From Siphonodentalium dalli (lineage: Eukaryota > Mollusca > Scaphopoda > Gadilida > Siphonodentaliidae), in the NCBI GenBank assembly GCA_032622095.1, contig CP136061.1:65289127-65353126 (forward strand): a DNA stretch of 64,000 nucleotides, read 5' to 3'. Positions within the stretch are counted from its first letter, which is position 1. Each line of letters starts with the position of its first letter. The notes beneath the pieces were generated by a model. That model was given only the letters and a program-made list of their open reading frames with translations, made no database searches and was not told the origin of the DNA. A program made the position numbers and the translations under genes. Shown here in pieces: positions 1 through 10,511 of the stretch.

Positions 1-525
1 AAATTCGGACTAATAATATCGATATGGTGTCACAAGAAGCTTGTACAGAAAAAATTATTCAAATTGGTTCATATTTGTTAAAGTTATTAAGTCGGACAGA
101 ATTTTCTAAGTCAAAATAAGTCGAAAATGAAGTGTAATATTACGAAAAACAGTCTGAGCCAATCCCTAGCCGCATCATGTAGAGAGGGTATTGTGAGAAG
201 CATGTATACCACAAATTATTGAAATCAGTTCATATTTGTTAAAGTTATTAAGTCGGACAGAATTTTCTAAGTAAAATTAAGTCGAAAATGAGGCGTAACT
301 TAAAAAAACAAAGTCGGACCGAACCGCAATTAGCAGCATGCGGAGAGGCAGTCCCAAGGAGATTGCATACAAAAAATTATTAAAATCGGTTCATAGTTGT
401 TCCGAGTTATGAGGTCAGATGGACGGACACACGGACGGAGAAAGCGTGACGGACAGACGGACAGACGGACAGACGCAGTCAATCCAGTATACCCCCCATT
501 TTCTTCGAAAGTGGGTGTATAATAA
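1..525. repeat. Dispersed repeat with imperfect tandem units and GACGGACA-rich tail
   Basis: Two similar ~165-bp units (about 50-140 and 215-300) share the core GTTAAAGTTATTAAGTCGGA; a third, more diverged start lies at about 375. The array runs into a GACGGACA-type short tandem at 420-475 and ends with AATCCAGTATAC and a GTGGGTGTATAA-like tail at 480-523. The same tail design recurs near 53,940-54,025 and 60,770-60,900. Noncoding; a mollusc-style dispersed repeat is inferred, not searched. Confidence 0.6.
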
Positions 526-1666
526 GGAACATTCTAAATTTTTATATCCTGGAAAAATTTAAACTGGGACAGTAATTCTTGCCGAGTTGCTAATTTGTAT
601 GACTCAATAAGTATTCCTCAGGCATAAAGTCCTTATTAAATTATTTCATGTATCTGTCAACCTACTTAATTTGATTCGCAAAAAAATGACAAAAGCGATA
701 GCCTATTAGCTTCATGCAGTTTGAAACTGTAAATTTCAGGTCACTTTAATGATTGAATTTTCTTTGACAGGTAAAGCTTGTACCTTTTCACAGTGCACAC
801 TCAACATTGGAACGGAACATTGAATGCTTTCCATAATGACAGTTTTAAAACCACTTAATGAGTCTCCAAGCAATAACAAAACAGGGATCTATAATTCATC
901 TGCAGACTAAGTTGCATATCTGCAGATTTAGATTTCATACCAGATAACTGATAGGCTGCTGGTCTATCATTATGGATCTTGCGCCACAATGCTGATAGCT
1001 GCCTTACTCTATCATTATGACACATTTACAGGATGAAATATGTGCAGTTACCTAGTAAATTGACACTTGTAGCACAATAATGAAGACATTTCTTCTCAGT
1101 CCATCAACAAACTGCGTATGATCTAATATTCTAAGTAGTATTTACCGAGTGTAAAATTATAGTAAATCAGCCAAAAATTTAAATCCAAGTTCTGAACGTC
1201 TACGGTAATATAAATAGACAAAATTAAAATTGTTTTTTATTTTTTAACAATTTGAAGGGTTAAGAAGTAATGCAAGGGTGTTGTCATATAGGGCTGAATA
1301 TAACCAGATAACCATTGATACCATACTGTTTAATATATTCCTGATCACCCTTCAGTAGATAACATCTGGACCTCGTCTACATAATCATAAATAATAACCA
1401 GACAGAACAGTGTGTTCTTTGACAATGTACATGTAATCGCACATAACAGGGCAGAATCAACCACATGGCCTTTAGTGATGTCTGGTTCATTATCATTCAC
1501 AATAAGGCAATAATTGTTGATGTGTGTACATATGTACATATCCCTGAAAAGCATTCTTTTCATGCAAAATGGTTCCCTTGTGATCAGCGTTAGCCGGCAA
1601 TTAAAAGTATCTTCGTTTATCATTCCCTGTTGGTGTTACCTGGTATTTAGTGGCAGATACAGTTGA
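526..1666. other. Unannotated AT-rich DNA
   Basis: No repeat shared with the rest of the window was recognised. A 92-codon minus-strand open stretch at 1345-1623 has no recognisable motif or splice context and is treated as chance. Confidence 0.4.
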
Positions 1667-1669
1667 TGT

Positions 1670-1913
1670 AGGCATAGTATCAGTACAGTAATGCTCTAAT
1701 TAATCGACTCCTTAACCACAGCAGAATTATGGGTAATTTTTCAGGATTTAGTCGGAAATATGGCTTGTTGCCATTCATCGGAAAGCTCTCGGCGAGAGCT
1801 TTCCGATGAATAGCAACAAGCCATATTTCCGAATAAATCCTGAAAAGTTACCCATAATCTGCTGTAGTTAAGGAGTCGATTAATTAGAGCATTACTGTAG
1901 GCATAGTATCAGT
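1670..1913. mobile_element. TA-target foldback MITE (family FB), full copy
   Basis: The element at 1685-1898 is a near-complete palindrome of about 214 bp. The left arm begins TACAGTAATGCTCTAATTAA and the right arm is its reverse complement, ending in CATTACTGTA, with the turn near 1793. TACAGT ends bordered by TA fit a Tc1/mariner-type MITE. The 15-bp sequence AGGCATAGTATCAGT lies directly before (1670-1684) and directly after (1899-1913) the element, far longer than a TA duplication. No transposase is present. Sister copies are at 3442, 5090, 22813, 36386 and 49183. Confidence 0.8.
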
Positions 1914-1984
1914 GGGTCAGAGGGGAAATTTGGGTGAGGGGAAAGGTACTCACTGCCCTCTAGCAGAAACACTGCGAGAGGGCA

Positions 1985-2085
1985 GTGCAGATGATGGAGT
2001 CACACCCAATATGAGTAGCTCCCAGAATCACCAACTGGTCACCCATCCAAGGACTCTGACCAAGAGATCCATCTAGACCTCTTGT
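1985..2085 (-). repeat. Possible 5S-rRNA-like or SINE fragment
   Basis: The segment GGTCACCCATCCAAGGACTC resembles the reverse complement of the 5S rRNA internal-promoter region (CCCATCCAAGTACT-type). Only about 30 bases resemble it, so this is at most a fragment or a 5S-derived SINE head. The surrounding 1914-2270 holds nothing else recognised. Confidence 0.25.
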
Positions 2086-2270
2086 ACAGATAAGTCATCG
2101 GCCTTCTATATTTACACGACGACGCATAATTTGGCGAAAGTTGGACAATGTTGTTACTTGGTAGTTTTTTACACAAACTTTCTCAATGTCGGAGCTTATT
2201 TTCGACTGACAATAGCGCAACTCATTTCAAAGGTAAGCAAGTGATATATACACAGACCAACTCAACTGTG

Positions 2271-2757
2271 TTAAAGGTACTCAATCCGATAAAACTCCTC
2301 TCAATTACTATTTCAATGGCTTCGGGGGTCAAAAATATTTGATTCGAGTCGAGGAAGTCACCCATCAAAGCTCAGATTTGTTAGATATCGATTTTATAAA
2401 TCTATTATTTTTCATTATCGGGAATTCTTTCTGGCCCAGAAGACAGTCAAAATTTCGTTATTATTACCACTTGATTATAGAGTTATCCATCCTTGTCTGT
2501 TTGAATCGAGTTTTGGCGTAAAATCTCGAGCAGGTTACCAAATTGACGGCAGTTATTAGTACTCATCTCGAGCAATTAACAAATTTCAAAAATCAATATC
2601 TAATAACTCTGAGCTTTGTTTGATGGGTTCCTCGACTCGAATCAAATATTTTTTACCCCCAAAGCCAAAGAAATAGTAATATAGGACCCTCTGATCGGAT
2701 TGTTGTTGTTGGAATCTGTTGAGATGGGGACCCTCTTTACGGATTGAGTACCTTTAA
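2271..2757. mobile_element. TTAA-flanked foldback element (family T), rearranged copy
   Basis: It begins TTAAAGGTACTCAATCCGAT and ends GGATTGAGTACCTTTAA, giving inverted ends next to TTAA on both sides. Long inner arms are also inverted: GGCTTCGGGGGTCAAAAATA at about 2317 pairs with a TTTTTTACCCCCAAAGCC-type segment near 2650. The right end carries an extra segment (2700-2757) matching the right end of the copy at 57.2 kb, so this copy is chimeric. TTAA targets are typical of piggyBac-like elements, but the AGGTACTC tip is not the usual CCC. Confidence 0.7.
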
Positions 2758-2831
2758 TGGTTTGTCCATATGGCACAAGTACCAGTGCAGAAGGATGGAA
2801 TGAGAGGCGCAGTTGAATGGATAAGAATTAA

Positions 2832-3331
2832 CACTTTCTTCACTAAATTAATTCTCCCATTCCGTTATAAATGTTTCTATTGGAATGGTCTGTTATTCAT
2901 TAGTGTTCAGAAGTTCAGAACAAATTAGTAGACTGACAAAAGGCCAATACAATAGTGGAATGATTCATGGGGAAATTATCAGATAATAAGTTCAACAAAA
3001 AGGCCTTGTTTGTTGAACTTATTACCTGAACATTTCCAAAGGGAAACTACTTGTTAACCCTTCCATGAAGGGAGTTTCTTGAAATTTTGCAAATGCCACT
3101 TCATTCTCTTATATATGTGAGTCTCCCATAGGGAGTCTCGCATATATAAGAGAATACATTGGCCTAACAATATTTACCTTGACCTTGTAAGCCAGTGCAT
3201 TCTCTAAAATATGCGAGGCTCCCTATGGGAGACTCGCATATATAAGAGAATGCATTGGTACAGAATCTTTAATGCTGCACCAGCGCAGCTCCCATCATGA
3301 AAGGGTTAAAGAGTATTTAGTGTAGAAAGGG
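2832..3331. mobile_element. TTAA-target MITE (family M3) interrupted by family M1
   Basis: The left end TTAACACTTTCTTCACTAAA (TTAA at 2828-2831) and right end TTTAGTGTAGAAAGGGTTCA (decayed TTAA at 3332-3335) match family M3 elsewhere (12271, 25203, 54418). An M1 copy sits inside at 3058-3305, bordered by its own TTAA, showing that M1 jumped into an existing M3. Noncoding. Confidence 0.65.
3058..3305. mobile_element. piggyBac-type MITE (family M1), nested
   Basis: TTAA (3054-3057) is followed by CCCTTCCATGAAGG, and the other end is CATCATGAAAGGG before TTAA (3306-3309). The interior holds two successive hairpins built from ATATATGCGAGGCTCCC and its complement. CCCTTT-like tips with TTAA duplications are the hallmark of piggyBac MITEs. 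It is nested in M3. Confidence 0.75.
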
Positions 3332-3441
3332 TTCAAGATTGGCATCTGATAGTGTGCGGTCTTGTTGTTCAGCAAGGGATATGTGTCATTAATTGTATTG
3401 GAGATCATATGTTATTATCAAGGATGCATGTCGAGGAGCAT

Positions 3442-3554
3442 ACAGTAATGCCCTAAATAATTGACTCCTACCCACAGCAGAATTATGGGTAATTTTTCAG
3501 GATTTAGTCGGAAATATGGCTTGTTGCCATTCATCAGAACACTCTCATTACTGT
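3442..3554. mobile_element. FB MITE, internally deleted
   Basis: The left arm starts ACAGTAATGCCCTAAATAAT and runs to the turn. The right arm is missing except for a terminal ATTACTGTA. Same family as 1685-1898, bordered by TA on both sides. Confidence 0.7.
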
Positions 3555-3555
3555 A

Positions 3556-4341
3556 TAATACCATGGCGGCTAGTATAAACTCGCTGTTTTCTAAAATAGT
3601 TCAAGATGATGAATACAAGTGCAGGAATTTTTCTTAACATTCATCCAATGTTGACCTAATTTTAAAAGCTGAATTGAGCTGTCAATACTAGATGATATCT
3701 CGGAGATCCATTTCCCTCGTGGATGGAACCTTGAAGATCAAATTCAAGATTATGATTCCGATTTTGAAATGATCCCTCGGAGAATGGCCCATTTTTGCTC
3801 GCTGTTGCAATATGTTGGCTGCCGACCATGTAAATTTGAGTATTGATTTGTGAGAAGAACCCTGACAAACTGGCAGCAACAAAGATTTTATGTCCTTCGA
3901 GGGAGCTTTAAGAATTCATCGCGGAATGATATTTCGGAGATATTAATGATGTGGCAGTTATCTGCTGAGAGGAGATTTTTTAACACTGTGATATATAGCG
4001 ACACTGGTACTAAACACTGACTGATGAGATGCTATCAAATGTCAATTATTTATTATTGATCAAAGAACAAAAATTGCTTCGGTGTCAGAAAGTGTGTTCA
4101 TCCCGTGAGTTAACCATATTAAAAGTACAGACCCGGTTTGCAAAGCCAGTCAAATTTAACGAAATACAACAGAAGTGTGCAATAATACGAGGGCTTCAAA
4201 TAAAATATCCTGTTATTGAGTCGAACTGATAAGGGGATACCCAGACACTTTTCTGAATAAAAGAATGTAGTATTAAATTAATAGTACCATAAATACCACC
4301 CAAACTGATCGTACATTTCAGAAAACACAATGTCCAATTTA
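3556..4341. other. Unannotated DNA
   Basis: No gene or shared repeat recognised. The 60-70-codon open stretches here show no motif and overlap one another on both strands. Confidence 0.4.
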
Positions 4342-5033
4342 AAGTGGGACTGTACACTAAACCCAGCTATTTATGGGACCATCACAAAAGAATATATGCA
4401 ACAAATTAATGAATTTGAGCCATAGATTACTGCAAAATAAACTCAAGTGTCTATGAATGAATGATGCAAACAACATGGAAACTATAATGATAAAAGGTCA
4501 GCCGACCACAGTGTCCCCCGAGAACGTGGCAAGTCGATGCCGCTTTGTTAAAGAAATTAAAAAAATGTTGAAATTTTCTAAGTCGAAAATAGTTAATAAC
4601 TCCGTCAAAAAAAATAAAATCCGTCATCTTTAAGCATGTTGCACATCTTCAATATATTGTCAACAAACAATATTCTGAAGTTTCAAATCTCTAGGATGAA
4701 AACTGCAGGAGGAGATGATTACACCATGAAGGTACTCAAAAGTGTGATGGACGAACGGCTAGACGAACGGATGGACGAACGGCTCGACGAACGAACGGAC
4801 GGACAGACGAACGGACGGACGGACGAACAGAGCCTGTTTCTATAGTCTCCCAAAAATAAAATTTTCGGGGGACAAAAATGAATTTATGGCTGTTTGTATC
4901 GTTCATACGGTAAATGAGTGTATTTTGCACTCATCCATGGCTCAAATTCATTCATTTGTTTCATATATTCTGTTCAGTATAAAATGAGATTGTCCAAAAA
5001 ATGGCCATATTTAGTGTACAGTACCCCTTTATG
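4342..5033. mobile_element. TIR element with ~110-bp inverted ends
   Basis: The left end TAAAGTGGGACTGTACACTA and the reverse complement of the right end TAAAGGGGTACTGTACACTA match, and similarity extends inward about 110 bp through the segment containing ATGAATGAATTTGAGCCAT. A TA border is possible (Tc1/mariner-like) but not proven. The middle is occupied by a different element (4512-4874). A partial relative lies at 52,567-52,680. Confidence 0.65.
4512..4874. mobile_element. Nested repeat with TGTCCCCCGA inverted tips and GACGAACG tandem
   Basis: The tips TGTCCCCCGAGAA and TTTTCGGGGGACA are inverted copies. Inside lies sequence related to the 1-525 repeat (AATTTTCTAAGTCGAAAAT at about 4572) and a GACGAACGG-type microsatellite at 4745-4835. 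No target duplication was seen. It sits in the middle of the 4342-5033 element. Confidence 0.55.
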
Positions 5034-5089
5034 CAAAACTGGAAGAATTTTTTCCTTAATAGGACCATTCAGTCTAGTGATCTGATGCT

Positions 5090-5308
5090 ACAGTAATGCC
5101 CTAAATAATCGACTCCTTAACCACAGCAGAATTATGGGTAATTTTTCAGGATTAAGTCGGAAATATGGCTTGTTGCCATTCATCGGAAAGCTCTCACTGA
5201 GAGCTTCCGTTGAATTGCAACAAGCCATATTTCTGTCTAAATCCTGAAAATTTAAATTACCCATAATTCTGCTGTGGTTAAGAAGTCAATTATTTAGGGC
5301 ATTACTGT
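5090..5308. mobile_element. FB MITE, full foldback copy
   Basis: TACAGTAATGCCCTAAATAA at the left and GGGCATTACTGTA at the right, with complementary arms around a turn near 5195. The flanks share only TA. Same family as 1685-1898. Confidence 0.75.
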
Positions 5309-5398
5309 ATTTATTATAGAACAGCGAGAGCATGTGCATTGTTTATAAACGGAGAGTCGAACATACTCCAGTATTAGTACATTGTCCTACCTTGCGTA

Positions 5399-5656
5399 AT
5401 GCTAATATGTTACATGTTTCCTCATAAAAACAGTGCTGGCGGGTCTCAGAAGAAAAAAAGGAGCCACCGCCACTATTGCTATGGCTTATGCAACAGAGAC
5501 AGTAGGAAAAGAGGCAAAATTCACTTGGAAGGTTTTTTTAAAGCCAAAAACGAACAGAAAACAAGGTTGTGCATCAAAGATGGCTCTGGTCGAGTTGTTT
5601 TGCCCATAAGTGTACATCTGTTCGACAGAGAATTTAGACGAACTAAAGAACCATAA
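5399..5656 (+). pseudogene. Possible THAP-like zinc-finger remnant
   Basis: The 85-codon stretch contains RSHRHYCYGLCNRDSRK at residues 21-37, resembling the start of THAP-type C2CH fingers (Cys-x3-Cys followed by NSDSR in several invertebrate THAP proteins as I recall them). The downstream Trp and the Cys-x2-His pair expected in a working finger are absent, and the frame runs into repeat sequence. At best a decayed exon or transposon-captured fragment; chance similarity is possible. Confidence 0.25.
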
Positions 5657-6290
5657 CTCAGGACTAAAACCATAACTAAGGTAAAATAAAATCTTGACAA
5701 AGCTGGTTTCTGAACTCAATCAAGATATTGTTGTGAAAGTTCCATATACCCAAAGTGAATGGAATCGGTTAAAGTTTTCGCACTAACGGTCATGAAATTG
5801 CTAAAAATAGACTAGACTTGTTGTGAAAGGTCAACATATCAAATATGAATGTAATCGGTTGACAGTTGCTACTGTTGCACTAACAGGTCAAAACATTGCT
5901 AAAAATAGACAAACTAAGGGCCTTAACTCAGGTAAAAAATATCAGACAAATATAGTTTTCGAAATAGTTCCGAGATATTGTTCTGAAAGATCCATATACC
6001 AAATATGAATAAAATTGGTTGATGTTTGCTCAAGTTATCATGCCAACAGACATACATTTGCTAAAATTGCTAAAAAAAAAAATTAAAGAACTAAAGGGCT
6101 GTAACTCAAGTAAAAGAAATCTGTTAAACCTGGTTTTCGAACTCGATCGAGATAATGTTATGAGAGATCCATAAACCAAATATGAATGAACTGGTTGACG
6201 TTTGTTCTAGTTATCGCGCTAACGGACATCAAATTTCTATAAATAGAAATAAGTGGCATAACTGGTTAGAAAGACTGGGCAGACAGATTT
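5640..6290. repeat. Degenerate tandem repeat, ~165-190-bp period
   Basis: About four units share the order: ACTAAGGGCCTTAACTCAGG-like start, TGGTTTTCGAACTCGATCGA, GAGATATTGTTGTGA, CCATATACCAAATATGAAT, then GCGCTAACGGACAT. A CAGACAGATTT tail follows at about 6280. The same phrases appear singly at 39,680-39,850 and 43,350-43,500. Confidence 0.65.
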
Positions 6291-6299
6291 TTGGTGTAC

Positions 6300-7250
6300 A
6301 GCTATCGCGCATGGCAGTTAAACACACATACATAATACCCAACATCTGGTAAATTATTCCGATTTAGGATGCAATATATAAAATGGTCATCGACTGTTTC
6401 ATGGCATGTTAAAACATAATACCGCAGGCACTTCATCCTGCCTCAATTTTATGTTAAAAAACGGGTGACTGGGCATTGTTTCTATAGAGTTATGAAAACT
6501 GGCTCCAATGAATGTCCGATACTGTTTACATACATATACTAAGTTAACTCTGCCCCCATTTGATGACATCTATCGTGAAAAGCGCTAAACAAATGGCAAT
6601 GGTTATGCCAAAATGATCGAGTCACTACATGTTCACATATGAGAATGACATTGCATGCTGCTACTCTGGACATCAAAGTTATTAAATATTTTCATTCAAT
6701 CAGCCCACTGGAGTGTTCCACATAACTTCAACTTGAATCCAGCTTTTGGTTCGATCAAAAATATAGGTCAGAATTCACTGGAAACTTATTGTCATAAATA
6801 CGACCCAAAGGCTGAGATTAATCAGCTTGTAATTAGAGTTCTTCAATTCCCTACTGCATTCATGCCTCAGTTGTCTATGGATCGGGACATTATTGCCCGC
6901 GTACATCAGCCAACTCTTCGCCATATATGTCAGCGGAATCGTCATAATAGAATTACTTCCTGATGACAATCTCCTCCAGATCACAGAAAACCTTCTGGGT
7001 TCAATGCCACAAATTCTTTGCTCTCCTATCAAGGAGTGTTCAGACAAAGGTGTTGAATATAACGTGTACTATCCATTGGAATTATTATTTACAATTTATT
7101 ACATGCCTGTTCCATAAAAAAAACACCATTCAGTCATCTTAGGCTGTGTCATCTTTATCAAGTGATTCCACACACATGTATGGAACTGCACAATGTTTAT
7201 GTCACATGATGTAAATAAAGGGTCGCATTGAAACTGGAAATATAAAATAA
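6300..7250. other. Unannotated DNA
   Basis: No shared repeat or convincing coding stretch. A 102-codon open frame at 6655-6963 overlaps an antisense frame of similar length and matches no family I know. Confidence 0.4.
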
Positions 7251-7284
7251 AAGAATCATCACACACTTTAAATTCTAAAAGACT

Positions 7285-7425
7285 TTTTAGTTTAAATGTC
7301 TGTCTGTTCGGATTTTTCTCCCACACCCCTAGACCGATTTCAACCAAATTTGGTGTGGTAACTCGGGGTACCCTGGTGGAGGTTATAAGGGCTTTTCAAA
7401 AAAAATTATTTTAAATTTAAATTAG
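7285..7425. repeat. Dispersed repeat (CCAAATTTGGTGTGG family)
   Basis: The segment with CAACCAAATTTGGTGTGGTA and ACTCGGGGTACCCT, followed by TTATAAGGGCTTTTC and an A/T-rich tail, recurs at 39,525-39,650. Noncoding. Confidence 0.5.
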
Positions 7426-7539
7426 TTAAATAAATAAAAAAAACACACACACAAAAATAAGCTCACTATGGGCCAATTTTAGAACCAAATAAATGTGAAT
7501 ATCTAGGTTCAATATGAACCTATTTGCAGACCAGATGTA

Positions 7540-7640
7540 CGTTTTTTTATATTATATGTTTTCATGGTGGCCTGAGCCATCCAACAGAATAACGGGTCTA
7601 AGTCCACTATGGGCTTATTCCAGCATCAAGAAAGTCCAAA
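7540..7640. repeat. Dispersed repeat (CCATCCAACAGAA family)
   Basis: The segment from TTTCATGGTGGCCTGAGCCA to GTCCACTATGGGCTTATTCC recurs at 43,665-43,735. It follows the repeat at 7285 here and the degenerate unit at 43.4 kb there, so these may be parts of one larger family. The rest of 7640-8480 is unannotated apart from the poly-C tract. Confidence 0.45.
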
Positions 7641-7926
7641 ATGAACCAATGTCAACACGGCTGCAGGCTCCTAACCCACAAAGGCCTCTTTGTCCGACGC
7701 TGAATAAAGGCTCCCTTTGGCAGCCTGTTTCAGATAGTTTTTAATATTTATCTGACATAATAGAACAGAAAACAAATTATTTTCATTGAATAAATAATAT
7801 ATATCATGATTCATATAAAATCAGATATCAGTTTAGCGCTATGAATGCCAAAGGAGATTTTGCATGTGGGAGTCCTAAAAAATAAGCCCAGTCCCAAGCT
7901 TTTGTGTCAAATAATTCACAAGCCTC

Positions 7927-7967
7927 CCAGGCTTACTGATGCCCCCCCCCCCCAGGCTTACTGATGG
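7927..7967. repeat. 13-C tract flanked by a direct repeat
   Basis: CCAGGCTTACTGATG occurs immediately before and after a run of 13 C residues (7942-7954). It could be a slippage or break-repair scar. Confidence 0.7.
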
Positions 7968-8484
7968 GTGTGTACAGTAATTAATTCTAGGACTGGTGGT
8001 GCGTATATCTATACAACACAAAGCACAATGAAATCCGATAAATTAACACCCGAGTTACAAGGTGATATGTTGGTACGGACACCCTGACAGACGCACGAAT
8101 GGAGCCCTCAACTATATACAACGAACCACCTTCAGGGTCGGGGCCATAATAATCTGAAGAAACTGACTTTCAAAGTTGAAAGATAGCTTTTCGTGAAATA
8201 TATAAAGCACATGATAAAAGGAAAGAGAAATAAAGTTGTTTATGGGTTGAACATGATTATGTTTACACTCCTTTACTGTAACTTTGATCTTCTTCAAAGG
8301 GAGTGTGTCATGTGATACAAACGGAGAAATCGGTCCTCCTCTCTAAGGTATTGGGTTATCAGTTTATTTCTCCGAGGTATTGAGTTATGTATTTTAAATT
8401 GATACAAAGATAATATCAAAGGAAGAAATCAATGATAGATATGAATAATTCATCATCCCAACTTTATGGTTACAAATCGCAAAT

Positions 8485-8905
8485 CACTTCTTGGATACAG
8501 GTGAGACCAAGGAAATATGAAGCAAGGCAAGAAAACGCAAGAAGATACAGGTAAATCGTGCAGAGCATTCCTGCTATCTTTCATCAGGGAGGAATTAAGT
8601 CTTATAGTTGGTAACCACCAGCCAAGACTCTACTGATCTATTTTTTTTAACTGTTAAATTTGAGTTTAGAAATTCGTTATTAATTTATTGAGATAATAGC
8701 AATCAATTTGGCAACAAAAACACTTTGTCCACTTTATGTGTCCCATGTGGTTTTTTTTCTGTTTTTCTTTTTTACTTTATGGTTAAAACTTCTTGGATTG
8801 CAGGTGAGACCGAAGTAATAAGAAACAACAGCAAGAAAACAGAACAAGATGCAGCAAGATGCAGGTAAATCATGCAGAGCAATCTGTCATCAGGAAACAA
8901 GGAAA
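8485..8905. repeat. Imperfect direct duplication, ~300 bp apart
   Basis: ACTTCTTGGATACAGGTGAG (8485) and its relative at 8787 each start about 110 bp of similar sequence that also contains AGCAAGAAAAC-like and CAGGTAAATC(A/G)TGCAGAGCA phrases. The second copy is followed by three GGAAACAA units near 8890. Each copy carries two splice-donor-like CAGGTRAR motifs, but no reading frame supports an exon. Confidence 0.5.
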
Positions 8906-8937
8906 CAAGGAAACAAGCAGCCAATACTGCTCCAGAT

Positions 8938-9128
8938 TGGCTGGAGTTTCCTGAATTTGTGCCAATGCATTCTCCTAAAAATGCGAGTCTCCCATAGGGA
9001 GCTACCTTGACCTTGTGCATTCTCTTATATATGCGAGGCTCACTGTGAGAGAATATAATATATAACAGAATGTACTGGCACAGGGTTTTAATGCTGCACT
9101 AGAGCAGCTCCCATCAAAAAATGGTTAA
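8938..9128. mobile_element. M1 MITE, degenerate
   Basis: It contains the M1 hairpin phrases ATGCGAGTCTCCCATAGGGA and ATATATGCGAGGCTC and ends CAGCTCCCATCA...GGTTAA. The left tip is lost and the middle is shortened. Confidence 0.6.
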
Positions 9129-9338
9129 GTACTACTAAATTTACATCATTGGAAAACACGGTCCCAAGTATCCTTATCCAAAAGTCGTCTTAGGTCAATG
9201 TATTGAATACTTCGCATCTAAATGGAGTGAAATTCAAACTTTATAACCAGTATTTTTTAGGTCCGAGAGATAATCTTAAAATTTTGCAATACAGAACTAA
9301 GGTCCAGACAGTATTTCATATGTATTCATAGAACTTAA

Positions 9339-9562
9339 CCCTTTCATGACGGGAGCTGCGCTGGTGCAGCATTAAGGATCCTGTGTCAGTGCATCCTCAC
9401 ATATACAAGACAATGCACTGGCTTACAAGGTCATGGTAAATATTGTTAGGCCAATGTATTCTCTTATATATGCAAGGCTCCCTATGGGAGACTCACATAT
9501 TTTAGAGAATACTTTGGCACAGGGTTTTCGAAAAATTTCAGGAAGCTCCAGTCATGGAAGAG
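9339..9562. mobile_element. M1 MITE, complete, opposite orientation
   Basis: TTAA (9335-9338) then CCCTTTCATGACGGGAGCTG; the other end is CCAGTCATGGAAGAG before TTAA (9563-9566). It is inverted relative to the copy at 3058. The second hairpin (ATATGCAAGGCTCCCTATGG) is well preserved. Confidence 0.75.
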
Positions 9563-10511
9563 TTAAGGAGTTACTAATAGGGCAAGATTTGATGACGTCA
9601 CACAACACGTGTTCCTAGCAGTGGTAGGCAAAACATTGACCAGTGTCTACCAGATGTTCTTTGTTTACACTGAAGTGCGGTCAAAATATGCGTGTTTAAA
9701 AAATATGTATGAACAACAAAGAAAGATAAACGGCAAAAACAAAATATGGGAATAGTTGTTATGTTAATGGGTGTTCCAATTTTTCGTGTTTATATTTCCG
9801 TTTGATAAATATAACAACTTATATGTTCAGATTAAGGTATTGTTTATATCAAAGACATGTGTATATGATACGCGGAATAATTGTAATCGACGAATTCATG
9901 AAATACTATCATCAGAATAAAACATCTATGAAGTTGAATGACAACTTCAGCTTTTGTTTATATTTTCAATTTGATCGCTAAATGGTTGTGACAATTAAAA
10001 AACTTCCCCGAGTTCGGTGCAATTCTCAACGCGACTTCTATCATTTTCACTAGCACCGATGTAAATTCTTATATATACATATATACACCTGGCTGTGTTT
10101 ATTTTATTTCTCTTTCGTTTGAATGTATTTGTCTAGAAATTTATTATTTTGTACTCCCGTTTCTAAATAGCATGCATGGGGCGCAAGGATATTAACCCGA
10201 TGGTAAAGATGGGCGAGGCAGTGTTTTTTCTTGTGTATGGCACAACTCAGTTAATAGAATATTTGAAACCTTTGAAACAAGTTGTTAAAAGATACAGGCT
10301 GCGATGGTGGGGGTATGCTGTTGAAATATTCACCACCGTCAAAATCGCCATAAACAGAAAGAATAGTAAAATATAGACAGATTTTGTTCTAAAAAACAAT
10401 CAGAAATATGGAATAAACAGTATGTTATTGTCAATTTCCCCCTTTGTTTTGTAAACAAAAACAAAAAACGTTACGTTTCCTGGCTTTTGTTTAGATCCGG
10501 ATATGGTAAAC

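Noticed and set aside
7514-7744. 76-codon frame as a gene
   Set aside because: Its first part is a dispersed repeat that recurs at 43.67 kb.
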